64,000 nucleotides of DNA from Serratia sp. FDAARGOS_506 (GCF_003812745.1 NZ_CP033831.1:4278001-4342000), one strand, 5' to 3'; shown: positions 29,269 to 39,067, counted from the first letter of the stretch. A program made the numbers and translations. The notes: generated from the letters alone by a model not told the origin.

Positions 29269-32200
29269 TTACTGTTCTCCTGCTGACTGCCCTGCGCGTA
29301 GTCGTTACCTTCGTCGTCCAACCAATCAATACGGTTCATCTTGCGCACCACCACGAACTCGTCGCGGTTGGAGCCGACGGTGCCGTAGTAGTTGAAGCCG
29401 TAGGCCAGCTGCGCATAGCCGCCGATCATGTGGGTCGGCTTCGGACAGGCGCGGGTCACCGAGTTATGGATGCCGCCGCGTTGGCGGGTGATCTCTGAGC
29501 CCGGCAGGTTCACGATGCGCTCCTGCGCGTGGTACATCATGGTCATGCCGGCCGGGATACGCTGGCTGACCACCGCGCGCGCCGTCAGCGCGCCGTTGGC
29601 GTTGAAGGCCTCGATCCAGTCGTTGTCCGCGATGCCCAGATCTTTGGCGTCTTCCTCACTCAACCAGACGATCGGGCCGCCGCGCGACAGCGTCAGCATC
29701 AACAGGTTGTCGCTGTAAGTGGAGTGGATGCCCCACTTTTGGTGCGGCGTCAGGAAGTTCAACGCCTTCTCCTTGTTGCCGTTCGGCTTGCTGTTGAGCA
29801 GCGGCTGCGCGGCGCGGGTGTCGATCGGCGGTCGGTACACCAGCAGGCTTTCACCGAAGGCGCGCATCCACTCGTGGTCCTGATACAGCTGTTGACGGCC
29901 GCTGATAGTGCGCCACGGGATCAACTCATGTACGTTGGTGTAACAGGCGTTGTAGGAAACATGTTCGTCCTCCAGACCGGACCAGGTCGGGCTGGAGATG
30001 ATTTTGCGCGGCTGCGCCTGAATGTCGCGGAAGCGAATTTTCTCGTCTTCCTTGTTCAGCGCCAGATGCCGGTGATCGCGGCCGGTGACGTTGCTCAGGG
30101 CTTCCCAGGCTTTTACCGCCACCTGGCCGTTGGTTTCCGGCGCCAGCGACAGGATCACTTCCGCCGCGTCTATGGCGCTCTCGATCTTCGGCCGCCCCGC
30201 CGCCGGGCCGTCGGCCTTGACGTAGTTAAGCTGCTTGAGGAAGTCGACCTCGGTTTGGGTGTTCCAGCTGATGCCCTTGCCGCCGTTGCCCAGTTTGTCC
30301 AGCAGCGGCCCCAGCGAGGTGAAGCGCTCGTAGGTGGCCGGGTAATCGCGTTCCACCGCGATGATATGCGGCGCAGTTTTGCCCGGGATCAGATCGCATT
30401 CGCCTTTCTTCCAGTCCTGCACGCCGTAAGGCTGCGCCAGTTCGGCGGCGGAGTCGTGCTGGATAGGCAGGGTTACCACGTCGGTTTCCTGGCCCAGATG
30501 GCCGACGCACACCTCGGAGAAGGCCTTGGCGATGCCCTTGTAGATCTCCCAGTCGCTCTTCGAATCCCAGGCCGGATCGACCGCCGCCGACAGCGGATGA
30601 ATGAACGGGTGCATGTCGGAGGTGTTCATGTCGTCTTTTTCGTACCAGGTGGCGGTCGGCAGCACCACGTCGGAGTACAGGCAGGTGCTCGACATGCGGA
30701 AATCGAGCGTCACCACCAGATCCAGCTTGCCTTCGCCGCCCTGCTCACGCCATTCCACTTCCTGCGGCTTCACGCCGCCCTGCTGGCCGAGATCTTTCCC
30801 CTGGATGCCGTTTTCGGTGCCCAACAGGTATTTGAGCATGTACTCATGGCCCTTGCCGGAGGAGCCCAGCAGGTTGGAGCGCCAGACGAACAGGTTGCGC
30901 GGGAAGTTCTGCGGATTGTCCGGCTGCTCGGCGGCGAAGCCCAGCGTGCCGTTTTTCAGGCTGTCGACGGTGAACTCGACCGGCGACTGACCGGCCGCGC
31001 GGGCCTGCTCCGCCAGGCGCAGCGGGTTGGTGCCCAGCTGCGGCGCCGACGGCAGCCAGCCCATGCGCTCGGCGCGCACGTTGAAGTCGATCAGGCTGCC
31101 GCCGAAGCACGACTTGTCCGCCAGCGGCGACAGCAGCTCGTCGGTGCCGACGGTTTCATAGCGCCATTGGCTGGAATGGTTGTAGAAGAACGAGGTGCTG
31201 TTCATGTGGCGCGGCGGACGCTGCCAGTCGAGGCCGAACGCCAGCGGCAGCCAGCCGGTTTGCGGCCGCAGTTTTTCCTGGCCGACGTAGTGCGCCCAGC
31301 CGCCGCCGCTCTGGCCGACGCAACCGCAGAAGATCAGCATATTGATCAGGCCGCGGTAGGTCATGTCCATGTGGTACCAATGGTTAACGCCGGCGCCGAC
31401 GATGATCATCGACCGGCCGTGGGTCTTCTCGGCGTTTTCCGCGAACTCGCGGGCAATGCGAATGATGTTGTGACGCGATACGCCGGTGATCTGCTCGGCC
31501 CAGGCCGGGCTGTAGGCCTTGACCTCGTCATAGTCGGCGGCACAGTTGGCGTCGCCCAACCCGCGATCGAGGCCGTAGTTAGCCAGCGTCAGGTCGTACA
31601 CGCTGGTCACCAGCGCTTCGCTGCCGTCCGCCAGCTGCAGGCGTTTCACCGGCAGTTTGTGCAGCAGGATCTCGTCCAGCGCCACGCTGTTGAAATGCTC
31701 GCTGTCGGCGCCGCCGAAGTACGGGAAGCCCACTTCGGCAACGTCGTCATGGCGACCTAACAGACTGAGCTGCAGCTCGACCTCCTGTTGCGACTTGCCC
31801 TCGCGCTGCTCCAGGTTCCACTTGCCCTTCTCGCCCCAGCGGAAGCCGATGGAGCCCTGCGGCGCCACCAGATCGCCGCTGCGGCTGTCGATAGCGACGG
31901 TTTTCCACTCGGGATTGTTTTCCTGGCCCAATCCGCCCACCAGATCGGCGGCGCGCAGCAGGCGGCCGGCGGCGTAATGGCCGCCTTCACGCGCTTCCAG
32001 CAGCACCAGCATCGGCATGTCGGTATAGCGGCGCACGTAGTCGCGGAAGTAGCCGACTTCGCGATCGAGATGGAACTCTTTCAGCATCACGTGGCCCATC
32101 GCCAGCGCCATCGCGCTGTCGGTGCCCTGCTTCGGATTCAGCCAGTGATCGCACAGCTTGGCGACTTCGGCGTAGTCCGGCGTCACCGCCACGGTTTTGG

Positions 32201-33026
32201 TGCCCTTGTAACGCACTTCGGTAAAGAAGTGGGCGTCCGGGGTGCGCGTCTGCGGTACGTTGGAGCCCCAGGCGATGATGTAGGAGGAGTTGTACCAGTC
32301 GGCGGATTCCGGCACGTCGGTCTGCTCGCCCCAGGTCATCGGCGAGGCCGGCGGCAGATCGCAATACCAGTCGTAGAAGCTCAGGCAGGCGCCGCCGATC
32401 AGCGACAGGTAGCGGGCGCCGGCGGCGTAGGACACCATCGACATCGCCGGGATCGGCGAGAAGCCGATAATGCGGTCCGGGCCGAAGGTTTTGGCGGTAT
32501 AGACGTTGGCGGCGGCGATCAGTTCATTGACCTCTTGCCAGCTGGAGCGGACGAAACCGCCGCGGCCGCGCGCCACCTTGTAGCTTTTGGCTTTTTCCGC
32601 ATCACCGACGATCGAGCCCCAGGCCGCAACCGGATCGCTGTGCTGCGCTTTAGCCTCGCGCCACAGCTTGAGCAGACGCTTGCGCATCAACGGGTATTTC
32701 AGCCGGTTGGCGCTGTACAGGTACCAGGAGTAGCTGGCGCCGCGCGGGCAGCCGCGCGGTTCATGGTTGGGCAGATCGGGCCGGGTACGCGGATAGTCGG
32801 TTTGCTGGGTCTCCCAGGTCACCAGGCCATTCTTCACGTAGATCTTCCAACTGCAGGAACCGGTGCAGTTCACGCCGTGGGTGGAACGCACCACTTTGTC
32901 GTGCTGCCAGCGGCTGCGGTAGCCGTCTTCCCAGTCGCGGTTGGTGTTCAAGGTTTGGCCGTGATCGCCAGAGAAAGGTTCCGCCAACTGCTTGAAATAG
33001 CGGAAACGGTCTAAAAATTTGCTCAT
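29265..33026 (-). CDS. narG: Respiratory nitrate reductase alpha subunit NarG (molybdoenzyme)
   Basis: Catalytic subunit reducing nitrate to nitrite at a Mo-bis-MGD centre, cytoplasmic side of the inner membrane. It has 1253 residues (E. coli 1247). The FS0 [4Fe-4S] ligands His50, Cys54, Cys58 and Cys93 are all present in STHGVNCTGSCSWK and RGCPRGAS, including the unusual His ligand. The molybdenum-ligand region with YWYNSSYIIAWGSN-like sequence (DWYNSSYIIAWGSNVPQTRTPD) is intact. First gene of narGHJI, with a perfect FNR box 85-98 bases upstream. Confidence 0.98.
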   Translation of the reverse strand: MSKFLDRFRYFKQLAEPFSGDHGQTLNTNRDWEDGYRSRWQHDKVVRSTHGVNCTGSCSWKIYVKNGLVTWETQQTDYPRTRPDLPNHEPRGCPRGASYSWYLYSANRLKYPLMRKRLLKLWREAKAQHSDPVAAWGSIVGDAEKAKSYKVARGRGGFVRSSWQEVNELIAAANVYTAKTFGPDRIIGFSPIPAMSMVSYAAGARYLSLIGGACLSFYDWYCDLPPASPMTWGEQTDVPESADWYNSSYIIAWGSNVPQTRTPDAHFFTEVRYKGTKTVAVTPDYAEVAKLCDHWLNPKQGTDSAMALAMGHVMLKEFHLDREVGYFRDYVRRYTDMPMLVLLEAREGGHYAAGRLLRAADLVGGLGQENNPEWKTVAIDSRSGDLVAPQGSIGFRWGEKGKWNLEQREGKSQQEVELQLSLLGRHDDVAEVGFPYFGGADSEHFNSVALDEILLHKLPVKRLQLADGSEALVTSVYDLTLANYGLDRGLGDANCAADYDEVKAYSPAWAEQITGVSRHNIIRIAREFAENAEKTHGRSMIIVGAGVNHWYHMDMTYRGLINMLIFCGCVGQSGGGWAHYVGQEKLRPQTGWLPLAFGLDWQRPPRHMNSTSFFYNHSSQWRYETVGTDELLSPLADKSCFGGSLIDFNVRAERMGWLPSAPQLGTNPLRLAEQARAAGQSPVEFTVDSLKNGTLGFAAEQPDNPQNFPRNLFVWRSNLLGSSGKGHEYMLKYLLGTENGIQGKDLGQQGGVKPQEVEWREQGGEGKLDLVVTLDFRMSSTCLYSDVVLPTATWYEKDDMNTSDMHPFIHPLSAAVDPAWDSKSDWEIYKGIAKAFSEVCVGHLGQETDVVTLPIQHDSAAELAQPYGVQDWKKGECDLIPGKTAPHIIAVERDYPATYERFTSLGPLLDKLGNGGKGISWNTQTEVDFLKQLNYVKADGPAAGRPKIESAIDAAEVILSLAPETNGQVAVKAWEALSNVTGRDHRHLALNKEDEKIRFRDIQAQPRKIISSPTWSGLEDEHVSYNACYTNVHELIPWRTISGRQQLYQDHEWMRAFGESLLVYRPPIDTRAAQPLLNSKPNGNKEKALNFLTPHQKWGIHSTYSDNLLMLTLSRGGPIVWLSEEDAKDLGIADNDWIEAFNANGALTARAVVSQRIPAGMTMMYHAQERIVNLPGSEITRQRGGIHNSVTRACPKPTHMIGGYAQLAYGFNYYGTVGSNRDEFVVVRKMNRIDWLDDEGNDYAQGSQQENSK

Positions 33027-33110
33027 CCGGAATGCTCCTGAAGGCTCTTGTCGTTATAAGAAGACATGCTCAATCTGCCGCCAGCCTACTGACGGCCAAC
33101 CGGCGGCAAA

Positions 33111-33124
33111 TTGATTGCGATCAA
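33111..33124 (-). promoter_or_regulatory. FNR box of the narG promoter
   Basis: TTGATTGCGATCAA is a perfect FNR site (TTGAT-N4-ATCAA) centred at 33117.5. Placing it at -41.5, the class II position, puts the start near 33076 and the -10 at TAGGCT (33082-33087, minus strand), leaving a 50-base leader. Activation by FNR without oxygen is well established for narG. I could not find a clear array of NarL heptamers further upstream. Confidence 0.85.
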
Positions 33125-33278
33125 GAGAAAGCGGGAGGCGATACACTCTCCGGGTGCGGAATACCACCAAAGTACAGGTACGGGAAATGATGTTAATCGA
33201 TTGAATTTAAATGAATAAAGTTGGGGTTCACGACAGAATTTGGCGGGAGGGAGGCTAGACGGGGTATTTGGGGGTAGG
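33125..33278. other. Upstream flank of narG (no gene)
   Basis: This stretch separates the narG FNR box from the end of the polysaccharide locus. It should hold NarL and IHF sites in analogy with E. coli, where NarL sites lie about 200 bases upstream, but the heptamer-like matches I see (for example TACCTGT near 33172) are imperfect. No open frame of interest. Confidence 0.4.
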
Positions 33279-33300
33279 ACGCGGGAGAAACCTCCCGCGT
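33279..33300 (-). terminator. Hairpin at the 3' end of the polysaccharide operon
   Basis: A perfect 9-bp inverted repeat (ACGCGGGAG at 33279-33287, CTCCCGCGT at 33292-33300, 4-base loop) begins 18 bases after the glycoside hydrolase gene. On the minus strand it is followed by CCUACCCCC rather than a U-run, so it is either a Rho-assisted terminator or an mRNA-stabilising end. Confidence 0.5.
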
Positions 33301-33318
33301 GACGTTTACTCGACGCCT

Positions 33319-35187
33319 TCAGCGCTGCAGCCACAGCGTCGCGGTGCCCACAGCGGACAACGCCAGCTGGATCTCCGTTCCTCCTCCCTGCTGCCGCCAG
33401 CCCGCCGGAAGGCGCAATCGGGTGCTTCCCTCTCGATAGTAGGGGTTGGCTGCCAGCAGCAAGGCGCGATCGCCCAGAATAAACATCCGCACCGGGATTT
33501 GAGGGTCGCTTCCCGCCAGCGGAGTCGATTTTCCCGTCAGCAGATAAGGGGTGAAGGCGGCGATTTGCTGTGATACGGCAGCCACACCACGCCAGGTGGC
33601 GTCAAACTCGCGTTGATCGAAGCGGCCGGTTTTGCGCTTGTAAAACAGATCGGTATAAGAATAAAACAACAGCCCCTTGGCGCCGCCGATCAGCGCCTGC
33701 CAGGCCTGATTGCGGATTTCTGCCTCTGACGGCGGATGTGGCTTACGGCGGGCGTCATAAGCGGCGTGATCCATGATTTGCATCACCACCCAGGCCCCAC
33801 GCGCCTGGCGGGCGGCCTGCACCGTGAGTTCGGTATAACGCGTGGTGCGCGTCAGATCGCGATCGTTCCCCACCGGGTAAGGGTCGGTCGCCAAAATGTC
33901 GCTGCTGTTAAAGTAAGCGTCCAACTCTCCGGTTTTGTTCAGCACCTGGAAGGTGGGATGATCGCCGTCAAGTCGCTTTATTTGCAGGTTTTTTTCCTCG
34001 ATCTTATCGAGATATTCCGGCCCCAGCTCATCGTTGATGTACCAGGCGAGCAGGTTAGGTTGAGAGCGCAAGCGCTGCACATACCAGGCCGTCAGCGCCG
34101 CGTAGTCGCCGCCGCGGACGGCCGGAGCGAAACGGGTGCCGCTGTACTGATCTTTGACGGAGTAAATGACCAGCAGCCCGCGTTTGCGTGCGTTGCGGAA
34201 AAAGGCGTAAGGATCTTTCTTTTCCCCATAATCATAGTTCAGCACCGTGTTGAATCCCGCCGATGCGATGCGCGCCAAATGCTCATCGGTCGCCACGTTG
34301 GCATAAATGCCCAACGGGAAAAGCCGCTGACCATCGCGCAGGGTAAAGCCTTCGCTGTCGATCGCCACTTTGGCCGCAGGCTGCCCGACGCGAAAAGACA
34401 GCTCGCTGCGCTGTGCCGGCTGGGAAGGCTGCCCGATGACCTGCTGACGCAGGCGGTATTCACCCTGGGCCAGGCCAGTCGGCAGTGGGTACTCGATACG
34501 GCGCTGCCCTTCAACCTGATAACGGTCGCGGCTACTGTGAACAACCTGCCCCTCGGCATTGAGCAATTCACTGTCGACCTGCAAATGCTGCGGCTGCGGA
34601 GTGACCAGCAGCGTGTCGACCTTCCCCTGCGTCGACGCGCCGAGCTGATACAACGCCGGCGTAGATGCTCGAGCACACGCATAGGCGTCGTCAAACCAGG
34701 CGGTACCGGTGCTCCCCTTGCGCAGATAGACGCCAAAAGTGACTCGCGCCGCCTGCGGCGGCACGGTATAGCTGGCACTCACCTGCTGCCAGGCGCTGTC
34801 GCCGGTCACCCCTGTCGGATAGCTGCCTTCCAGAAAGCGCCCCTGCGCATCAAAGCTCTGCAGATAAACCCCGGCGCCGCCGTCGCGGCTTTGCCCGCGT
34901 ACGCCATGGGTCTTGAGCCAAACGCCGAAATCGATCGTCTGCCCGGGCACAACTCGCAGCGCCTGGCTGAAGGTGCGGTACTGTGCCGCATCTGCATTGT
35001 CATAACGCAGACTACCACGGCCGCTGTGCGTATCGCCGTCGGCCTGCGCGCCCTGCGCACGCCAGCCGCTGAGCCCCTGCTCAAAACCGGGGTTGGCCAA
35101 CAGATTGAGTTGGCAGCTCTGCGCCAAAGCCGAAGCGCTCCACCAGGCGCAACAGCCCAGAGCCACCATCTGATACATCCCCTTCAT
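33319..35187 (-). CDS. Secreted glycoside-hydrolase-like protein with N-terminal carbohydrate-binding domain
   Basis: Probable periplasmic or exported protein of 622 residues, last gene of the polysaccharide locus. A signal peptide (MKGMYQMVALGCCAWWSASALAQS) is followed by a jelly-roll carbohydrate-binding-like region (NLLANPGFEQGLSGWRAQG, about 28-180), a beta-sandwich linker, and a TIM-barrel domain from about residue 300 (FPLGIYANVATDEHLARIASAGFNTVLNY). NDELGPEYLDKIEE may supply a catalytic acid. It resembles GH2/GH42-like barrels, but the family is not certain. I chose the ATG at 35187 with AAGGA 7 bases upstream. It may trim or release the polymer. Confidence 0.75.
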   Translation of the reverse strand: MKGMYQMVALGCCAWWSASALAQSCQLNLLANPGFEQGLSGWRAQGAQADGDTHSGRGSLRYDNADAAQYRTFSQALRVVPGQTIDFGVWLKTHGVRGQSRDGGAGVYLQSFDAQGRFLEGSYPTGVTGDSAWQQVSASYTVPPQAARVTFGVYLRKGSTGTAWFDDAYACARASTPALYQLGASTQGKVDTLLVTPQPQHLQVDSELLNAEGQVVHSSRDRYQVEGQRRIEYPLPTGLAQGEYRLRQQVIGQPSQPAQRSELSFRVGQPAAKVAIDSEGFTLRDGQRLFPLGIYANVATDEHLARIASAGFNTVLNYDYGEKKDPYAFFRNARKRGLLVIYSVKDQYSGTRFAPAVRGGDYAALTAWYVQRLRSQPNLLAWYINDELGPEYLDKIEEKNLQIKRLDGDHPTFQVLNKTGELDAYFNSSDILATDPYPVGNDRDLTRTTRYTELTVQAARQARGAWVVMQIMDHAAYDARRKPHPPSEAEIRNQAWQALIGGAKGLLFYSYTDLFYKRKTGRFDQREFDATWRGVAAVSQQIAAFTPYLLTGKSTPLAGSDPQIPVRMFILGDRALLLAANPYYREGSTRLRLPAGWRQQGGGTEIQLALSAVGTATLWLQR

Positions 35188-35189
35188 GG

Positions 35190-35933
35190 TCATTTCCTTT
35201 TCACCACGGCATTGAACAGATAGGTGGCAAACAGATAACAGGATTTCTGGTAAGACAGCCCCAAATGCTGACGGTAAATCCGCCATTGCCAGTCTGCGGC
35301 GCGGATTTTGTTGCCCGACAGCGAGTGGGTAGACAATCGGTAACAGGCCAGTGGTTCGGGAATGCAGTAAGCCAGGCCGTTACGCGCCTTCTGCAGCACC
35401 GCCAGCCACATCAAATAGTCCTCATGGCCCACTTTTTGCTGATACACCTTGCCGATACGCTTCTGGTTGTAGATCCCGGTGAGATTGCCGATCCAGTTGC
35501 TTTTCAACATGTCCTGATAGCCAATGAGCTCATCCGCGCCGCGGGTGTTTTTGATCAATTTCAGGTCGTCTTCGAAGGTGTAATAATGGGAACACACCAC
35601 GTCATAGCGGCGGGTTTGCAAAATGCTCGCCTGGCGCGACAGCTTGTTGGGGAGCCATACGTCATCACTGTCGCAGAAGGCGATATAGTCACCCTTCGCC
35701 GCCTCAATGCCGATGTTGCGCGTTTCCGCCACGCCCTGGTTATGCTCATTGCGTATGTAGGTGAGGCGATCGTGGATAAACGGCCGCACAACCTCGGCAG
35801 TATCGTCGGTGGACGCATCATCGATCACATACAGGTGATAATCGGTAAATCGCTGATTCAGCACGCCCAGGATCGACTCTTTAATAGAGTGCGCCGCATT
35901 GTAGGCCGGCATTATCACGGATATCTTTTCCAT
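35190..35933 (-). CDS. Family 2 glycosyltransferase
   Basis: Cytoplasmic GT-A-fold inverting transferase adding a sugar to the lipid-linked repeat unit, 247 residues. MEKISVIMPAYNAAHSIKESI is the family N-terminus, with VIDDASTDDT (37-46), and the metal-binding motif FCDSDDVW near residue 90. Also seen is the HEDYLMWL acceptor-site segment (general base region). Located between a GT4 and the glycoside hydrolase. Sugar specificity cannot be told. GAGGACAGA precedes the ATG. Confidence 0.88.
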   Translation of the reverse strand: MEKISVIMPAYNAAHSIKESILGVLNQRFTDYHLYVIDDASTDDTAEVVRPFIHDRLTYIRNEHNQGVAETRNIGIEAAKGDYIAFCDSDDVWLPNKLSRQASILQTRRYDVVCSHYYTFEDDLKLIKNTRGADELIGYQDMLKSNWIGNLTGIYNQKRIGKVYQQKVGHEDYLMWLAVLQKARNGLAYCIPEPLACYRLSTHSLSGNKIRAADWQWRIYRQHLGLSYQKSCYLFATYLFNAVVKRK

Positions 35934-35940
35934 TCTGTCC

Positions 35941-36996
35941 TCACTCGGTGAGCTGTTGCCACTGGGGATAAATACGTTCAGGAGAAAAACGACGAGACTT
36001 CTCTAACGCGGCGATAGAAAAGTGCTCGCGCAACCCCGGATCGAGCATCAATTTGATCACCCCTTCGCTGAAGGCGGCGGCGTCGTCATCGGGCACCAGA
36101 TAGCCGTTGACGCCATCATCTATCAACTCGGCCGGGCCGGTCTTACAGTCGTAGGCCACCAGCGGCAGGCCGAAACTCATCGCTTCGATCAGCACCATCG
36201 GCAACCCCTCATAGCGCGAGGTCATTAAATACAGACTGGCTCGGCGATAATAGGCCGCCACGTCGGCGGTGGCCGGCAGCAGGCTCACCTGCCGCTCCAA
36301 CCCGGCGTCTTCAATCTGCCGCCGCAATGCGTCGCGCTCCGGGCCGTCGCCAATAATCAGCAACCGCCAATCCGGCACCTGCGCCGCCACTCCTCGCCAC
36401 AACGCGATCAGACGATCGAAGCCTTTCTGACGACTCAATCGCCCCACCGCCAGCGCCACCTTTTCCTGCAGCGCCGGCGCCGGCGCTTGCGCGCCGAACG
36501 GTGAAACGTTCTCGATCACCCGACATTTCCCGGCGCCCACCCAGCGAGCGATGGCGTCGCTATCTTGCCGCGTCAGGAAAATCACGCAATCAGCCAGCCG
36601 ATAAACCAACAACTTCAACCACTTAAATACGCGCGGATACTGGTGAAAGCTGACGTGCTCACTCAATAGCAGCCGACTGCGGGCGCAAAACAAACGCAGA
36701 AAAGGCGTCATCACCACCGACAGTTTCCCCATGGAAACGGTAATGATCACGTCCGCGCGTTCACGCCGCAGTGCCAATGCAAGCCGCCATGGCCAGAACA
36801 ACGAATCGCCACCTCCGCAGCGCAGCCGGACATCGCTCGCCAGCGGAAAGAAGCTCCGATCGCCAAACAGTGAAAACACCGCCACGTCGTAGCCCGGCAG
36901 ACGCGCCAGCGCATTGGCCAATCCGCTGGCGACCCGTTCAGTACCGCCCTTGCCCGCTATATTTTCGATAACGATGATTACCTTGCGTGGTTGCAT
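35941..36996 (-). CDS. Family 4 (GT-B) glycosyltransferase
   Basis: Retaining GT-B transferase of 351 residues. The N-terminal domain begins VIIVIENIAGKGGTERVASGLANAL, the acceptor domain typical of GT4. The C-terminal domain has VGRLSRQKGFDRLIALWRGVA, IIGDGPERDALRRQIE and SRYEGLPMVLIEAMSFGLPLVAYDCKTGPAEL, the E-x7-E nucleotide-sugar site. The ATG at 36996 has AGGAG at 5 bases; the frame extends upstream to 37080 without similarity. Sugar unknown. Confidence 0.9.
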   Translation of the reverse strand: MQPRKVIIVIENIAGKGGTERVASGLANALARLPGYDVAVFSLFGDRSFFPLASDVRLRCGGGDSLFWPWRLALALRRERADVIITVSMGKLSVVMTPFLRLFCARSRLLLSEHVSFHQYPRVFKWLKLLVYRLADCVIFLTRQDSDAIARWVGAGKCRVIENVSPFGAQAPAPALQEKVALAVGRLSRQKGFDRLIALWRGVAAQVPDWRLLIIGDGPERDALRRQIEDAGLERQVSLLPATADVAAYYRRASLYLMTSRYEGLPMVLIEAMSFGLPLVAYDCKTGPAELIDDGVNGYLVPDDDAAAFSEGVIKLMLDPGLREHFSIAALEKSRRFSPERIYPQWQQLTE

Positions 36997-36997
36997 A

Positions 36998-37903
36998 TCA
37001 TCTCCTGAATCCCTGGCGCACATTGCGCAGCAGCCGGCCACCCACCGAGAACAACCCCAACCGCGCCAGACAATCGCCATACCATTTGATCATCTTGAAC
37101 TTGCCGCTCAGGCTGTGCCGCACGATGCGCGACGAGTAATAATTGAACGCCTGGGCGTTTTCCGAATACAGCGAGGCCAGCAGATGCTTGCAGGCGAATC
37201 CGCTGATATGGCGATCGCTGGGGCTGAGGAACGTATTGATAAAGCGATCGCTGGCCTCCAGATTAAGCTTCGCCGTCATGCGCCCGTAGCGCCCTACGTC
37301 AAGAAACACGCCGCCGCCGGCGTCGTGCGCCACATGCGCGCCCAAATTGGTGGCATTGACCAAAAAGCCCCAATCCTGATGCTTATTGAGAAACTCGGGA
37401 AATAAAAAGCGGCGATCGCTTTTTTTACGTATGCTGATGGTGGATGAACGAATATCGCCCATTTCCAGAAAAAGGAAATCCTCGCCGGAGGAACCCGATT
37501 TATAGTGGAAGTTGAAGTCACGTACCGAATCGCCGCTCACCTCCGCATAGTTGCCGAAGATAATATCAATCTGGCGATCTTCATGTTTATTCATGCGGCG
37601 AATAATATAGTTGGTCGTGAAGTAATCATCAGAGTCGAGGAAAAACACGATCTCCGATTGCGCCAGCTTGATACCCAAGTTACGCGATACCGCCGCATTG
37701 CTCTTCTGCTTTTTTTCATGCAGCATCACGTTGCTATTGGTCGCTGCTATCTGGCGAATATATTTGATGTCATCCTCGTCAGAGCAATCATCAACCAAAA
37801 TCACCTGATAGTCGAACCCTTGGCAAGCGTTGAAAATCCGCTTCAGAGTTTTAGGCAGGTAGCGCGCACTATTATAAATAGGGATCACGATCGAGAAATC
37901 CAT
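36998..37903 (-). CDS. Family 2 glycosyltransferase
   Basis: GT-A transferase of 301 residues. It shows MDFSIVIPIYNSARYLPKTL, VILVDDCSDEDD (34-45), RNLGIKLAQSEIVFFLDSDDYF with the DSDD metal motif, and HQDWGFLV in the acceptor region. The start lies 3 bases after the polymerase gene and the stop 1 base before the GT4 gene, so the cluster is tightly packed. Base composition is visibly more AT-rich than in nar genes, as common for polysaccharide loci. Sugar unknown. Confidence 0.87.
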   Translation of the reverse strand: MDFSIVIPIYNSARYLPKTLKRIFNACQGFDYQVILVDDCSDEDDIKYIRQIAATNSNVMLHEKKQKSNAAVSRNLGIKLAQSEIVFFLDSDDYFTTNYIIRRMNKHEDRQIDIIFGNYAEVSGDSVRDFNFHYKSGSSGEDFLFLEMGDIRSSTISIRKKSDRRFLFPEFLNKHQDWGFLVNATNLGAHVAHDAGGGVFLDVGRYGRMTAKLNLEASDRFINTFLSPSDRHISGFACKHLLASLYSENAQAFNYYSSRIVRHSLSGKFKMIKWYGDCLARLGLFSVGGRLLRNVRQGFRR

Positions 37904-37906
37904 TTC

Positions 37907-39061
37907 TTAACCCTCCAATTTAGAATTTATCATTTCTTTTCCACGGCAAAGCAGCAATAACGACACATTAAATACCGGGACCAAAAAATAGGTTTCTGTA
38001 AGCGTTGTTAACAGGAAAACGACCACCACCCAGCGCATGAATCGACTCAGCCTTCGCATATTACCCAACAGGTGAAAGTAACAGAAAAGCATAACAACAG
38101 AGGCGATTCCACCGGCCGAATAAAACATGGCAATGAAGAAGAAATCGACAGGCTTATAAGGTTCTATATTCATGCCAAACAGCGGGTTGGGCAGTCCCAC
38201 CGCCTGAAACATCTGCCAGGAGAACCAGACTCGCCCGGTCAACGCCTGGTTCAATAGGACGTCCAATGCCGGATTGCTCCCCCAGAGCATAACGCTGGCG
38301 AATTGAAAGCCAACAATGATCAACGTCAGCGCGATGCAGACTTTTCTATTGGGGGCGACACGCAGCAGCGGCGCCAGCCAAAACAGCAGTAACATCAACA
38401 AGGCCAGCATAAAACAGGTGCGAGAATAGGAATACATTAGCACCGGGAGAATTAACGCCGACACCGCCAACGAAGCGATATTTTTCATTCCACGCGTTAA
38501 TTTTGCATGATCGATCAGACACAGCAGTGTCGCGAACAAGGCAAAAGAATAATACGCCAGGGTATTCGGGTTATCGAAACCCAGCGTTAATCTGTTGCCG
38601 TAACGCTCATCAAGGTAAACGAACCCATTGGTGTAAAAGGCATAGGGAATAATCATCAGCAACCCTGCCACCACAAAGGTGATGGCAAACATTTCAGCGC
38701 CACGCCCCATGTCTATGCGGCGAAATAAAATTATCACCGCCGTGCTGAACACCGCCCCAAACAGATAATCTCCATGCCCAGTGGCAATATTAACCATAAA
38801 CAGCAGAGCCAAAAAACCCGCAACCACCTTTTCCGCCAGCGTAGCGATAAAAAATGCATAACCGACATAGAGTAACATCACCCCATTAAGTCCCATCACG
38901 GCTTTATTAATCAGCTCGCTGTTGAACGATCCCGAGGTCAGAAAAGTTTTCACGAAAAACATCAGCAGAAATGTCAATACGATGGATTGATTGACTAAAT
39001 CCCGCGACTGATTATAACCGGCATTGGCATGCATTTGAAAATCGGAGGCGACTCTTTGCAT
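37907..39061 (-). CDS. O-antigen/exopolysaccharide polymerase (Wzy-like)
   Basis: Inner-membrane protein of 384 residues with about ten to twelve hydrophobic helices and a long periplasmic loop (residues about 250-310: LWGSNPALDVLLNQALTGRVWFSWQMFQ). The loop motif NQALTGRVWFSW and the segment FGMNIEPYKPVDFFFIAMFYSAGG are typical of the Wzy/Wzc-dependent polymerases. It should link repeat units at the periplasmic face after flipping by Wzx. Sequence conservation in this family is low, so the call rests on topology and context. The gene is noticeably AT-rich. Confidence 0.78.
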   Translation of the reverse strand: MQRVASDFQMHANAGYNQSRDLVNQSIVLTFLLMFFVKTFLTSGSFNSELINKAVMGLNGVMLLYVGYAFFIATLAEKVVAGFLALLFMVNIATGHGDYLFGAVFSTAVIILFRRIDMGRGAEMFAITFVVAGLLMIIPYAFYTNGFVYLDERYGNRLTLGFDNPNTLAYYSFALFATLLCLIDHAKLTRGMKNIASLAVSALILPVLMYSYSRTCFMLALLMLLLFWLAPLLRVAPNRKVCIALTLIIVGFQFASVMLWGSNPALDVLLNQALTGRVWFSWQMFQAVGLPNPLFGMNIEPYKPVDFFFIAMFYSAGGIASVVMLFCYFHLLGNMRRLSRFMRWVVVVFLLTTLTETYFLVPVFNVSLLLLCRGKEMINSKLEG

Positions 39062-39067
39062 AAGTGT

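Noticed and set aside
29529-31760. A 743-codon open frame antisense to narG
   Set aside because: It lacks similarity to known proteins, is rich in Arg, His and Gln as antisense frames of GC-rich genes are, and narG on the other strand has intact catalytic residues.
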